From Lota lota (lineage: Eukaryota > Chordata > Actinopteri > Gadiformes > Lotidae): a stretch of 64,000 bases of DNA. The notes below the pieces were generated by a model that saw only the letters and a program-made list of their open reading frames with translations, was not told the DNA's origin and made no database searches. Where the stretch lies: positions 7,897,191-7,961,190 of the forward strand of contig JACYXH010000473.1 in assembly GCA_026745465.1 (NCBI GenBank), given 5' to 3'. A program made the position numbers and the translations under genes. This document shows positions 33,401 through 49,259 of this stretch, piece by piece (positions within the stretch are counted from its first letter, which is position 1; every line of letters begins with the position of its first letter).

Positions 33401-36400
33401 GAACGATACAGAGAAGATTAGCTATTTGAAACTATTAGGAAATTGGAACGATACAGAGAAGATTAGGAAATTGGAACGATACAGAGAAGATTAGCTATTT
33501 GGAACGATAAGCAAATTGGAACGATACAGAGAATATTAGGAAATTGGAACGATACAGAGAAGATTAGCTATTTGAAACGATTAGGAAATTGGAACGATAC
33601 AGAGAAGATTAGCTATTTGGAACGATTAGGAAATTGGAACGATACAGAGAAGATTAGCTATTTGAAACGATTAGGAAATTGGAACGATACAGAGAAGATT
33701 AGCTATTTGGAACGATTAGGAAATTGGAACGATACAGAGAAGATTAGGAAATTGGAACGATACAGAGAAGATTAGGAAATTGGAACGATACAGAGAAGAT
33801 TAGCTATTTGGAACGATTAGGAAATTGGAATGATACAGAGAATGTTAGGAAATTGGAACGATACAGAGAAGATTAGCTATTTGAAACGATTAGGAAATTG
33901 GAACGATACAGAGAAGATTAGCTATTTGGAACGATTAGGAAATTGGAACGATACAGAGAAGATTAGGAAATTGGAACGATACAGAGAAGATTAGCTATTT
34001 GAAACGATTAGGAAATTGGAACGATACAGAGAAGATTAGCTATTTGGAACGATTAGGAAATTGGAACGATACAGAGAAGATTAGCTATTTGGAACGATTA
34101 GGAAATTGGAACGATACAGAGAAGATTAGCAATTTGGAACGATTAGGAAATTGGAACGATACAGAGAATATTAGGAAATTGGAACGATACAGAGAAGATT
34201 AGCTATTTGAAACGATTAGGAAATTGGAACGATACAGAGAAGATTAGGAAATTGGAACGATACAGAGAAGATTAGGAAATTGGAACGATACGGAGAATAT
34301 TAGGAAATTGGAACGATACAGAGAAGATTAGCTATTTGGAACGATAAGCAAATTGGAACGATACAGAGAATATTAGGAAATTGGAACGATACAGAGAAGA
34401 TTAGCTATTTGAAACGATTAGGAAATTGGAACGATACAGAGAAGATTAGCTATTTGGAACGATTAGGAAATTGGAACGATACAGAGAAGATTAGCTATTT
34501 GAAACGATTAGGAAATTGGAACGATACAGAGAAGATTAGCTATTTGGAACGATTCGGAAATTGGAACGATACAGAGAAGATTAGGAAATTGGAACGATAG
34601 AGAAGATTAGGAAATTGGAACGATTAGGAGAATATTAGGAAATTGGAACGATACAGAGAAGATTGGCTATTTGGAATGATAAGCAAATTGGAACGATACA
34701 GAGAATATTAGGAAATTGGAACGATACAGAGAAGATTAGCTATTTGAAACGATTAGGAAATTGGAACGATACAGAGAAGATTAGCTATTTGGAACGATTA
34801 GGAAATTGGAACGATACAGAGAAGATTAGCTATTTGAAACGATTAGGAAATTGGAACGATACAGAGAAGATTAGCTATTTGGAACGATTAGGAAATTGGA
34901 ACGATACAGAGAAGATTAGCTATTTGAAACGATTAGGAAATTGGAACGATACAGAGAAGATTAGCTATTTGGAACGATTCGGAAATTGGAACGATACAGA
35001 GAAGATTAGGAAATTGGAACGATACAGAGAAGATTAGGAAATTGGAACGATACAGAGAAGATTAGCTATTTGGAACGATTAGGAAATTGGAACGATACAG
35101 AGAATATTAGGAAATTGGAACAATACAGAGAAGATTAGGAAATTGGAACGATACAGAGAAGATTAGCTATTTGGAACGATTAGCAAATTGGAACGATACA
35201 GAGAATATTAGGAAATTGGAACGATACAGAGAAGATTAGCTATTTGAAACGATTAGGAAATTGGAACGATACAGAGAAGATTAGCTATTTGGAACGATTA
35301 GGAAATTGGAACGATACAGAGAATATTAGGAAATTGGAACGATACAGAGAAGATTAGCTATTTGGAACGATTAGGAAATTGGAAACGATACAGAGAAGAT
35401 TGGGAAATTGGAACGATACAGAGAAGATTAGGAAATTGGAACGATACGGAGAATATTAGGAAATTGGAACGATACAGAGAAGATTAGCTATTTGGAACGA
35501 TTAGCAAATTGGAACGATACAGAGAAGATTAGCTATTTGGAACGATTAGGAAATTGGAACGATACAGAGAAGATTAGCTATTTGGAACGATTAGGAAATT
35601 GGAACGATACAGAGAAGGTTAGCTATTTGGAACGATTAGCAAATTGGAACGATACAGAGAATATTAGGAAATTGGAACGATACAGAGAAGATTAGCTATT
35701 TCAAACGATTAGGAAATTGGAACGATACAGAGAAGATTAGCTATTTGGAACGATTAGGAAATTGGAACGATACAGAGAATATTAGGAAATTGGAACGATA
35801 CAGAGAAGATTAGCTATTTGGAACGATTAGGAAATTGGAACGATACAGAGAAGATTGGGAAATTGGAACGATACAGAGAAGATTAGGAAATTGGAACGAT
35901 ACGGAGAATATTAGGAAATTGGAACGATACAGAGAAGATTAGCTATTTGGAACGATTAGGCAAATTGGAACGATACAGAGAAGATTAGCTATTTGAACGA
36001 TTAGGAAATTGGAACGATACAGAGAAGATTAGCTATTTGGAACGATTCGGAAATTGGAACGATACAGAGAAGATTAGGAAATTGGAACGATACAGAGAAG
36101 ATTAGGAAATTGGAACGATACAGAGAAGATTAGCTATTTGGAACGATTAGGAAATTGGAACGATACAGAGAATATTAGGAAATTGGAACGATACAGAGAA
36201 GATTAGCTATTTGGAACGATTAGGAAATTGGAACGATACAGAGAAGATTAGCTATTTGGAACGATACAGAGAAGATTAGGAAATTGGAACGATACGGAGA
36301 ATATTAGGAAATTGGAACGATACAGAGAAGATTAGCTATTTGGAACGATTAGGAAATTGGAACGATACAGAGAACATTAGCAATTTGGAACGATTAGGAA

Positions 36401-39400
36401 ATTGGAACGATACAGAGAATATTAGGAAATTGGAACGATACAGAGAAGATTAGCTATTTGAAACGATTAGGAAATTGGAACGATACAGAGAAGATTAGGA
36501 AATTGGAACGATACAGAGAAGATTAGGAAATTGGAACGATACGTAGAATATTAGGAAATTGGAACGATACAGAGAAGATTAGCTATTTGGAACGATAAGC
36601 AAATTGGAACGATACAGAGAATATTAGGAAATTGGAACGATACAGAGAAGATTAGCTATTTGAAACGATTAGGAAATTGGAACGATACAGAGAAGATTAG
36701 CTATTTGGAACGATAAGGCAAATTGGAACGATACAGAGAATATTAGGAAATTGGAACGATACAGAGAAGATTAGCTATTTGGAACGATTAGGAAATTGGA
36801 ACGATACAGAGAAGATTGGGAAATTGGAACGATACAGAGAAGATTAGGAAATTGGAACGATACTGAGAATATTAGGAAATTGGAACGATACAGAGAAGAT
36901 TAGCTATTTGGAACGATTAGCAAATTGGAACGATACAGAGAATATAGGAAATTGGAACGATACAGAGAAGATTAGCTATTTGAAACGATTAGGAAATTGG
37001 AACGATACAGAGAAGATTAGCTATTTGGAACGATTAGCAAATTGGAACGATACAGAGAAGATTAGGAAATTGGAACGATACAGAGAAGATAGCTATTTGA
37101 ACGATTAGCAAATTGGAACGATACAGAGAAGATTAGCTATTTGGAACGATTAGGAAATTGGAACGATACAGAGAAGATTGGGAAATTGGAACGATACAGA
37201 GAAGATTAGGAAATTGGAACGATACAGAGAATATTAGGAAATTGGAACGATACAGAGAAGATTAGCTATTTGGAACGATTAGGAAATTGGAACGATACAG
37301 AGAAGATTAGCTATTTGAATTAGGAAATTGGAACGATACAGAGAAGATTAGCTATTTGGAACGATTAGGAAATTGGAACGATACAGAGAATATTAGGAAA
37401 TTGGAACGATACAGAGAAGATTAGCTATTTGAAACGATTAGGAAATTGGAACGATACAGAGAAGATTAGGAAATTGGAACGATACAGAGAAGCGATTAGG
37501 AAATTGGAACGATACAGAGAAGATTAGCTATTGGAAACGATTAGGAAATTGGAACGATACAGAGAAGATTAGCTATTTGGAAACGATTAGGAAATTGGAA
37601 CGATACAGAGAAGATTAGCTATTTGGAACGATTAGGAAATTGGAACGATACAGAGAAGATTAGCTATTTGAAACGATTAGGAAATTGGAACGATACAGAG
37701 AAGATTAGGAAATTGGAACGATACAGAGAAGATTAGGAAATTGGAACGATACAGAGAAGATTAGCTATTTGAAACGATTAGGAAATTGGAACGATACAGA
37801 GAACGATTAGCAAATTGGAACGATACAGAGAAGATTAGGAAATTGGAACGATACAGAGAAGATTAGCTATTTGGAACGATACAGATATTAGGAAATTGGA
37901 ACGATACAGAGAAGATTAGCTATTTGGAACGATTAGCAAATTGGAACGATACAGAGAAGATTAGGAAATTTTGAAACGATTAGGAAATTTGAACGATACA
38001 GAGAAGATTAGCTATTTGAAACGATTAGGAAATTGGAACGATACAGAGAAGATTAGCTATTTGAAACGATTAGGAAATTGGAACGATACAGAGAAGATTA
38101 GCTATTTGGAACGATTAGGAAATTGGAACGATACAGAGAATATTAGGAAATTGGAACGATACAGAGAAGATTAGCTATTTGAAACGATTAGGAAATTGGA
38201 ACGATACAGAGAAGATTAGCTATTTGGAACGATTAGCAAATTGGAACGATACAGAGAAGATTAGCTATTTGGAACGATTAGGAAATTGGAACGATACAGA
38301 GAAGATTAGCTATTGAAACGATTAGGAAATTGAACGATACAGAGAAGATTAGCTATTGGACGATTAGGAATTGGAACGATACAGAGAAGATTAGCTATTT
38401 GAACGATTAAGGAAATTGGAACGATACAGAGAAGATCTAGCAATTTGGAACGATTAGGGAAATTGGAACGATTACAGAGAATGATTAGGAAATTGGCAAC
38501 GATACAGAGAAGATTAGCTATTTGGAACGATTAGGAAATTGGAACGATACAGAGAAGATTAGCTATTTGGAACGATTAGGAAATTGGAACGATACAGAGA
38601 AGATTAGGCAATTTGGAAACGATAGCAAATTGGAACGATAGCAGAGAATATTAGGAAATTGGAACGATACAGAGAATATTAGCTATTGAACGATTAGGAA
38701 ATTGGAACGATACAGAGAAGATTAAATTGGAACGATACAGAGAAGATTAGGAAATTGGAACGATACAGAGAATATTAGGAAATTGGAACGATACAGAGAA
38801 GATTAGGAAATTGGAACGATACAGAGAACGATTAGGAAATTGGAACGATACAGAGAATATTAGGAAATTGGAACGATACAGAGAAGATTAGCTATTTGGA
38901 ACGATTAGGAAATTGGAACGATACAGAGAAGATTAGTATTGGAACGATAGAGAAGATTAGGAAATTGGAACGATTAGGAGAATATTAGGAAATTGGAACG
39001 ATACAGAGAAGATTAGCTATTTGAAACTATTAGGAAATTGGAACGATACAGAGAAGATTAGCTATTTGAAACGATTAGGAAATTGGAACGATACAGAGAA
39101 GATTAGCTATTTGGAACGATTAGGAAATTGGAACGATACAGAGAAGATTAGCTATTTGAAACGATTAGGAAATTGGAACGATACAGAGAAGATTAGCTAT
39201 TTGGAACGATTCGGAAATTGAACGATACAGAGAAGATTAGGAAATTGGAACGATACAGAGAAGATTAGGAAATTGGAACGATACAGAGAAGATTAGCTAT
39301 TTGGAACGATTAGGAAATTGGAACGATACAGAGAATATTAGGAAATTGGAACGATACAGAGAAGATTAGCTATTTGAAACGATTAGGAAATTGGAACGAT

Positions 39401-40979
39401 ACAGAGAAGATTAGCTATTTGGAACGATTAGGAAATTGGAACGATACAGAGAAGATTAGCTATTTGGAACGATACAGAGAAGATTAGGAAATTGGAACGA
39501 TACGGAGAATATTAGGAAATTGGAACGATACAGAGAAGATTAGCTATTTGGAACGATTAGGAAATTGGAACGATACAGAGAAGATTAGCTATTTGGAACG
39601 ATTAGGAAATTGGAACGATAAGAGAATATTAGGAAATTGGAACGATACAGAGAAGATTAGCTATTTGGAACGATTAGGAAATTGGACGATACAGAGAAGA
39701 TTAGGAAATTGGAACGATACAGAGAAGATTAGGAAATTGGAACGATACAGAGAATATTAGGAAATTGGAACGATACAGAGAAGATTACCTATTTCGAAGG
39801 ATTAGCAAATTGGAACGATACAGAGAATATTAGGAAATTGGAACGATACAGAGAAGATTAGCTATTTGAAACTATTAGGAAATTGGAACGATACAGAGAA
39901 GATTAGCTATTTGAAACGATTAGGAAATTGGAACGATACAGAGAAGATTAGCTATTTGGAACGATTAGGAAATTGGAACGATACAGAGAAGATTAGGAAA
40001 TTGGAACGATACGGAGAATATTAGGAAATTGGAACGATACAGAGAAGATTAGCTATTTGGAACGATTAGCAAATTGGAACGATACAGAGAAGATTAGCAA
40101 ATTGGAACGAATAGGAAATTGGAACGATACAGAGAAGATTAGCTATTTGGAACGATAAGCAAATTGGAACGATACAGAGAATATTAGGAAATTGGAACGA
40201 TACAGAGAAGATTAGCTATTTGGAACGATTAGGAAATTGGAACGATACAGAGAAGATTGGGAAATTGGAACGATACAGAGAAGATTAGGAAATTGGAACG
40301 ATACGGAGAATATTAGGAAATTGGAACGATACAGAGAAGATTAGCTATTTGGAACGATTAGGAAATTGGAACGATACAGAGAAGATTAGCTATTTGAAAC
40401 GATTAGGAAATTGGAACGATACAGAGAAGATTAGCTATTTGGAAACGATTCGGAAATTGGAACGATACAGAGAAGATTAGGAAATTGGAACGATACAGAG
40501 AAGATTAGGAAATTGGAACGATACAGAGAAGATTAGCTATTTGGAACGATTAGGAAATTGGAACGATACAGAGAATATTAGGAAATTGGAACGATACAGA
40601 GAAGATTAGCTATTTGAAACGATTAGGAAATTGGAACGATACAGAGAAGATTAGCTATTTGGAACGATTAGGAAATTGGAACGATACAGAGAAGATTAGC
40701 TATTTGGAACGATACAGAGAAGATTAGGAATGACGATACGGAGAATATTAGGAAATTGGAACGATACAGAGAAGATTAGCTATTTGGAACGATTACGAAA
40801 TTGGAACGATACAGAGAACATTAGCAATTTGGAACGATTAGGAAATTGGAACGATACAGAGAATATTAGGAAATTGGAACGATACAGAGAAGATTAGCTA
40901 TTTGAAACGATTAGGAAATTGGAACGATACAGAGAAGATTAGGAAATTGGAACGATACAGAGAAGATTAGGAAATTGGA

Positions 40980-43900
40980 ACGATACGTAGAATATTAGGA
41001 AATTGGAACGATACAGAGAAGATTAGCTATTTGGAACGATAAGCAAATTGGAACGATACAGAGAATATTAGGAAATTGGAACGATACAGAGAAGATTAGC
41101 TATTTGAAACGATTAGGAAATTGGAACGATACAGAGAAGATTAGCTATTTGGAACGATTAGGAAATTGGAACGATACAGAGAAGATTAGCTATTTGAAAC
41201 GATTAGGAAATTGGAACGATACAGAGAAGATTAGCTATTTGGAACGATTAGGAAATTGGAACGATACAGAGAAGATTAGGAAATTGGAACGACACAGAGA
41301 AGATTAGGAAATTGGAACGATACAGAGAAGATTAGCTATTTGGAACGATTAGGAAATTGGAACGATACAGAGAATGTTAGGAAATTGGAACGATACAGAG
41401 AAGATTAGCTATTTGAAACGATTAGGAAATTGGAACGATACAGAGAAGATTAGCTATTTGGAACGATTAGGAAATTGGAACGATACAGAGAAGATTAGGA
41501 AATTGGAACGATACAGAGAAGATTAGCTATTTGAAACGATTAGGAAATTGGAACGATACAGAGAAGATTAGCTATTTGGAACGATTAGGAAATTGGAACG
41601 ATACAGAGAAGATTAGCTATTTGGAACGATTAGGAAATTGGAACGATACAGAGAAGATTAGCAATTTGGAACGATTAGGAAATTGGAACGATACAGAGAA
41701 TATTAGGAAATTGGAACGATACAGAGAAGATTAGCTATTTGGAACGATTAGCAAATTGGAACGATACAGAGAAGATTAGCTATTTGGAACGATTAGGAAA
41801 TTGGAACGATACAGAGAAGATTAGCTATTTGGAACGATAAGCAAATTGGAACGATACAGAGAATATTAGGAAATTGGAACGATACAGAGAAGATTAGCTA
41901 TTTGGAACGATTAGGAAATTGGAACGATACAGAGAAGATTGGGAAATTGGAACGATACAGAGAAGATTAGGAAATTGGAACGATACGGAGAATATTAGGA
42001 AATTGGAACGATACAGAGAAGATTGGGAAATTGGAACGATACAGAGAAGATTAGCTATTTGGAACGATTAGCAAATTGGAACGATACAGAGAATATTAGG
42101 AAATTGGAACGATACAGAGAAGATTAGCTATTTGGAACGATTAGGAAATTGGAACGATACAGAGAAGATTAGCAATTTGGAACGATTGGAATGATAGATT
42201 GGAAATTGGAACGATACAGAGAAGATTAGCTATTTGGAACGATTAGGAAATTGGAACGATACAGAGAAGATTAGCCAGAGAAGATTAGGAAATTGGAACG
42301 ATACGGAGAATATTAGGAAATTGGAACGATACAGAGAAGATTAGCTATTTGGAAAACGATTAGGAAATTGGAACGATACAGAGAATATTAGGAAATTGGA
42401 ACGATACAGAGAAGATTAGCTATTTGAAACGATTAGGAAATTGGAACGATACAGAGAAGATTAGCTATTTGGAACGATTAGGAAATTGGAACGATACAGA
42501 GAAGATTAGCTATTTGGAACGATATACAGAGAAGATTAGGAAATTGGAACGATACGGAGAATATTAGGAAATTGGAACGATACAGAGAAGATTAGCTATT
42601 TGGAACGATTAGCAAATTGGAACGATACAGAGAAGATTAGGAAATTGGAACGATACGGAGAATATTAGGAAATTGGAACGATACAGAGAAGATTAGCTAT
42701 TTGGAACGATAAGCAAATTGGAACGATACAGAGAATATTAGGAAATTGGAACGATACAGAGAAGATTAGCTATTTGGAACGATTAGGAAATTGGAACGAT
42801 ACAGAGAAGATTGGGAAATTGGAACGATACAGAGAAGATTAGGAAATTGGAACGATACGGAGAATATTAGGAAATTGGAACGATACAGAGAAGATTAGCT
42901 ATTTGGAACGATTAGGAAATTGGAACGATACAGAGAAGATTAGCTATTTGAAACGATTAGGAAATTGGAACGATACAGAGAAGATTAGCTATTTGGAACG
43001 ATTCGGAAATTGGAACGATACAGAGAAGATTAGGAAATTGGAACGATACAGAGAAGATTAGGAAATTGGAACGATACAGAGAAGATTAGCTATTTGGAAC
43101 GATTAGGAAATTGGAACGATACAGAGAATATTAGGAAATTGGAACGATACAGAGAAGATTAGCTATTTGGAACGATTAGGAAATTGGAACGATACAGAGA
43201 AGATTAGCAATTTGGAACGATACAGAGAAGATTAGGAAATTGGAACGATACGAGAATATTAGGAAATTGGAACGATACAGAGAAGATTAGCTATTTGAAC
43301 GATTAGGAAATTGGAACTATACAGAGAAGATTAGGAAATTGGAACGATACAGAGAAGATTAGAAATTGAACGATACGATTAGGAAATTGGAACGATACAG
43401 AGAAGATTAGCTATTTGGAACGATTAGAAATTGGAACGATACAGAGAATATAGAAATTGGAACGATACAGAGAAGATTAGCTATTTGAAACGATTAGGAA
43501 ATTGGAACGATACAGAGAAGATTAGCTATTTGGAACGATTAGGAAATTGGAACGATACAGAGAACATTAGCAATTTGGAACGATTAGGAAATTGGAACGA
43601 TACAGAGAATATTAGGAAATTGGAACGATACAGAGAAGATTAGCTATTTGAAACGATTAGGAAATTGGAACGATACAGAGAAGATTAGGAAATTGGAACG
43701 ATACAGAGAAGATTAGGAAATTGGAACGATACGTAGAATATTAGGAAATTGGAACTATACAGAGAAGATTAGCTATTTGGAACGATAAGCAAATTGGAAC
43801 GATACAGAGAATATTAGGAAATTGGAACGATACAGAGAAGATTAGCTATTTGAAACGATTAGGAAATTGGAACGATACAGAGAAGATTAGCTATTTGGAA

Positions 43901-46900
43901 CGATTAGGAAATTGGAACGATACAGAGAAGATTAGCTATTTGAAACGATTAGGAAATTGGAACGATACAGAGAAGATTAGCTATTTGGAACGATTAGGAA
44001 ATTGGAACGATACAGAGAAGATTAGGAAATTGGAACGACACAGAGAAGATTAGGAAATTGGAACGATACAGAGAAGATTAGCTATTTGGAACGATTAGGA
44101 AATTGGAATGATACAGAGAATGTTAGGAAATTGGAACGATACAGAGAAGATTAGCTATTTGAAACGATTAGGAAATTGGAACGATACAGAGAAGATTAGC
44201 TATTTGGAACGATTAGGAAATTGGAACGATACAGAGAAGATTAGGAAATTGGAACGATACAGAGAAGATTAGCTATTTGAAACGATTAGGAAATTGGAAC
44301 GATACAGAGAAGATTAGCTATTTGGAACGATTAGGAAATTGGAACGATACAGAGAAGATTAGCTATTTGGAACGATTAGGAAATTGGAACGATACAGAGA
44401 AGATTAGCAATTTGGAACGATTAGGAAATTGGAACGATACAGAGAATATTAGGAAATTGGAACGATACAGAGAAGATTAGCTATTTGGAACGATTAGCAA
44501 ATTGGAACGATACAGAGAAGATTAGCTATTTGGAACGATTAGGAAATTGGAACGATACAGAGAAGATTAGCTATTTGGAACGATAAGCAAATTGGAACGA
44601 TACAGAGAATATTAGGAAATTGGAACGATACAGAGAAGATTAGCTATTTGGAACGATTAGGAAATTGGAACGATACAGAGAAGATTGGGAAATTGGAACG
44701 ATACAGAGAAGATTAGGAAATTGGAACGATACGGAGAATATTAGGAAATTGGAACGATACAGAGAAGATTGGGAAATTGGAACGATACAGAGAAGATTAG
44801 CTATTTGGAACGATTAGCAAATTGGAACGATACAGAGAATATTAGGAAATTGGAACGATACAGAGAAGATTAGCTTTTTGGAACGATTAGCAAATTGGAA
44901 CGATACAGAGAAGATTAGCAAATTGGAACGATTAGGAAATTGGAACGATACAGAGAAGATTAGCTATTTGGAACGATTAGGAAATTGGAACGATACAGAG
45001 AAGATTGGGAAATTGGAACGATACAGAGAAGATTAGGAAATTGGAACGATACGGAGAATATTAGGAAATTGGAACGATACAGAGAAGATTAGCTATTTGG
45101 AACGATAAGCAAATTGGAACGATACAGAGAATATTAGGAAATTGGAACGATACAGAGAAGATTAGCTATTTGGAACGATTAGGAAATTGGAACGATACAG
45201 AGAAGATTGGGAAATTGGAACGATACAGAGAAGATTAGGAAATTGGAACGATACGGAGAATATTAGGAAATTGGAACGATACAGAGAAGATTGGGAAATT
45301 GGAACGATACAGAGAAGATTAGCTATTTGGAACGATTAGCAAATTGGAACGATACAGAGAATATTAGGAAATCGGAACGATACAGAGAAGATTAGCTTTT
45401 TGGAACGATTAGCAAATTGGAACGATACAGAGAAGATTAGCAAATTGGAACGATTAGGAAATTGGAACGATACAGAGAAGATTAGCTATTTGGAACGATT
45501 AGGAAATTGGAACGATACAGAGAAGATTGGGAAATTGGAACGATACAGAGAAGATTAGGAAATTGGAACGATACGGAGAATATTAGGAAATTGGAACGAT
45601 ACAGAGAAGATTAGCTATTTGGAACGATTAGCAAATTGGAACGATACAGAGAAGATTAGCTATTTGGAACGATTAGGAAATTGGAACGATACAGAGAACA
45701 TTAGCAATTTGGAACGATTAGGAAATTGGAACGATACAGAGAATATTAGGAAATTGGAACGATACAGAGAAGATTAGCTATTTGAAACGATTAGGAAATT
45801 GGAACGATACAGAGAAGATTAGGAAATTGGAACGATACGTAGAATATTAGGAAATTGGAACGATACAGAGAAGATTAGCTATTTGGAACGATAAGCAAAT
45901 TGGAACGATACAGAGAATATTAGGAAATTGGAACGATACAGAGAAGATTAGCTATTTGAAACGATTAGGAAATTGGAACGATACAGAGAAGATTAGCTAT
46001 TTGGAACGATTAGGAAATTGGAACGATACAGAGAAGATTAGCTATTTGAAACGATTAGGAAATTGGAACGATACAGAGAAGATTAGCTATTTGGAACGAT
46101 TAGGAAATTGGAACGATACAGAGAAGATTAGGAAATTGGAACGACACAGAGAAGATTAAGAAATTGGAACGATACAGAGAAGATTAGCTATTTGGAACGA
46201 TTAGGAAATTGGAATGATACAGAGAATGTTAGGAAATTGGAACGATACAGAGAAGATTAGCTATTTGAAACGATTAGGAAATTGGAACGATACAGAGAAG
46301 ATTAGCTATTTGGAACGATTAGGAAATTGGAACGATACAGAGAAGATTAGGAAATTGGAACGATACAGAGAAGATTAGCTATTTGAAACGATTAGGAAAT
46401 TGGAACGATACAGAGAAGATTAGCTATTTGGAACGATTAGGAAATTGGAACGATACAGAGAAGATTAGCTATTTGGAACGATTAGGAAATTGGAACGATA
46501 CAGAGAAGATTAGCAATTTGGAACGATTAGGAAATTGGAACGATACAGAGAAGATTAGGAAATTGGAACGATACAGAGAAGATTAGGAAATTGGAACGAT
46601 ACGTAGAATATTAGGAAATTGGAACGATACAGAGAAGATTAGCTATTTGGAACGATAAGCAAATTGGAACGATACAGAGAATATTAGGAAATTGGAACGA
46701 TACAGAGAAGATTAGCTATTTGAAACGATTAGGAAATTGGAACGATACAGAGAAGATTAGCTATTTGGAACGATTAGGAAATTGGAACGATACAGAGAAG
46801 ATTAGCTATTTGAAACGATTAGGAAATTGGAACGATACAGAGAAGATTAGCTATTTGGAACGATTAGGAAATTGGAACGATACAGAGAAGATTAGCTATT

Positions 46901-49000
46901 TGGAACGATTAGGAAATTGGAACGATACAGAGAAGATTAGCTATTTGGAACGATTAGGAAATTGGAACGATACAGAGAAGATTAGCAATTTGGAACGATT
47001 AGGAAATTGGAACGATACAGAGAATATTAGGAAATTGGAACGATACAGAGAAGATTAGCTATTTGGAACGATTAGCAAATTGGAACGATACAGAGAAGAT
47101 TAGCTATTTGGAACGATTAGGAAATTGGAACGATACAGAGAAGATTAGCTATTTGGAACGATTAGGAAATTGGAACGATACAGAGAAGATTGGGAAATTG
47201 GAACGATACAGAGAAGATTAGGAAATTGGAACGATACGGAGAATATTAGGAAATTGGAACGATACAGAGAAGATTAGCTATTTGGAACGATTAGGAAATT
47301 GGAACGATACAGAGAAGATTAGCTATTTGAAACGATTAGGAAATTGGAACGATACAGAGAAGATTAGCTATTTGGAACGATTCGGAAATTGGAACGATAC
47401 AGAGAAGATTAGGAAATTGGAACGATACAGAGAAGATTAGGAAATTGGAACGATACAGAGAAGATTAGCTATTTGGAACGATTAGGAAATTGGAACTATA
47501 CAGAGAATATTAGGAAATTGGAACGATACAGAGAAGATTAGCTATTTGAAACGATTAGGAAATTGGAACGATACAGAGAAGATTAGCTATTTGGAACGAT
47601 TAGGAAATTGGAACGATACAGAGAAGATTAGCTATTTGGAACGATACAGAGAAGAGGAAATTGGAACGATACGGAGAATATTAGGAAATTGGAACGATAC
47701 AGAGAAGATTAGCTATTTGGAACGATTAGGAAATTGGAACGATACAGAGAACATTAGCAATTTGGAACGATTAGGAAATTGGAACGATACAGAGAATATT
47801 AGGAAATTGGAACGATACAGAGAAGATTAGCTATTTGAAACGATTAGGAAATTGGAACGATACAGAGAAGATTAGGAAATTGGAACGATACAGAGAAGAT
47901 TAGGAAATTGGAACGATACGTAGAATATTAGGAAATTGGAACTATACAGAGAAGATTAGCTATTTGGAACGATAAGCAAATTGGAACGATACAGAGAATA
48001 TTAGGAAATTGGAACGATACAGAGAAGATTAGCTATTTGAAACGATTAGGAAATTGGAACGATACAGAGAAGATTAGCTATTTGGAACGATTAGGAAATT
48101 GGAACGATACAGAGAAGATTAGCTATTTGAAACGATTAGGAAATTGGAACGATACAGAGAAGATTAGCTATTTGGAACGATTAGGAAATTGGAACGATAC
48201 AGAGAAGATTAGGAAATTGGAACGACACAGAGAAGATTAGGAAATTGGAACGATACAGAGAAGATTAGCTATTTGGAACGATTAGGAAATTGGAATGATA
48301 CAGAGAATGTTAGGAAATTGGAACGATACAGAGAAGATTAGCTATTTGAAACGATTAGGAAATTGGAACGATACAGAGAAGATTAGCTATTTGGAACGAT
48401 TAGGAAATTGGAACGATACAGAGAAGATTAGGAAATTGGAACGATACAGAGAAGATTAGCTATTTGAAACGATTAGGAAATTGGAACGATACAGAGAAGA
48501 TTAGCTATTTGGAACGATTAGGAAATTGGAACGATACAGAGAAGATTAGCTATTTGGAACGATTAGGAAATTGGAACGATACAGAGAAGATTAGCTATTT
48601 GGAACGATTAGGAAATTGGAACGATACAGAGAAGATTAGGAAATTGGAACGATACAGAGAAGATTAGGAAATTGGAACGATACGGAGAATATTAGGAAAT
48701 TGGAACGATACAGAGAAGATTAGCTATTTGGAACGATTAGGAAATTGGAACGATACAGAGAAGATTAGGAAATTGGAACGATACAGAGAAGATTAGGAAA
48801 TTGGAACGATACAGAGAAGATTAGGAAATTGGAACGATACGGAGAATATTAGGAAATTGGAACGATACAGAGAAGATTAGCTATTTGGAACGATTAGGAA
48901 ATTGGAACGATACAGAGAAGATTAGCTATTTGGAACGATTAGGAAATTGGAACGATACAGAGAATATTAGGAAATTGGAACGATACAGAGAAGATTAGCT
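40980..49000 (+). repeat. Satellite sub-region with ~2.1-kb higher-order period
   Basis: The rare variant AGAGAATGTTAGG recurs with AATGTT at 41373, 44119, 46225 and 48306 (steps 2746, 2106, 2081). GATACGTAGAAT recurs near 40985, 43731, 45838 and 47917. A GACACAGAG variant precedes each AATGTT by about the same distance. A further, more diverged copy has AATGTT at 33841. This is a multi-kb segment duplicated in tandem, one copy carrying about 640 extra bases. Confidence 0.85.
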
Positions 49001-49259
49001 ATTTGGAACGATTAGGAAATTGGAACGATACAGAGAAGATTGGGAAATTGGAACGATACAGAGAAGATTAGGAAATTGGAACGATACAGAGAATATTAGG
49101 AAATTGGAACGATACAGAGAAGATTAGCTATTTGGAACGATTAGCAAATTGGAACGATACAGAGAATATTAGGAAATTGGAACGATTACAGAGAAGATTA
49201 GTTATTTGAAACGATTAGGAAATTGGAACGATACAGAGAAGATTAGCAAATTGGAACGA

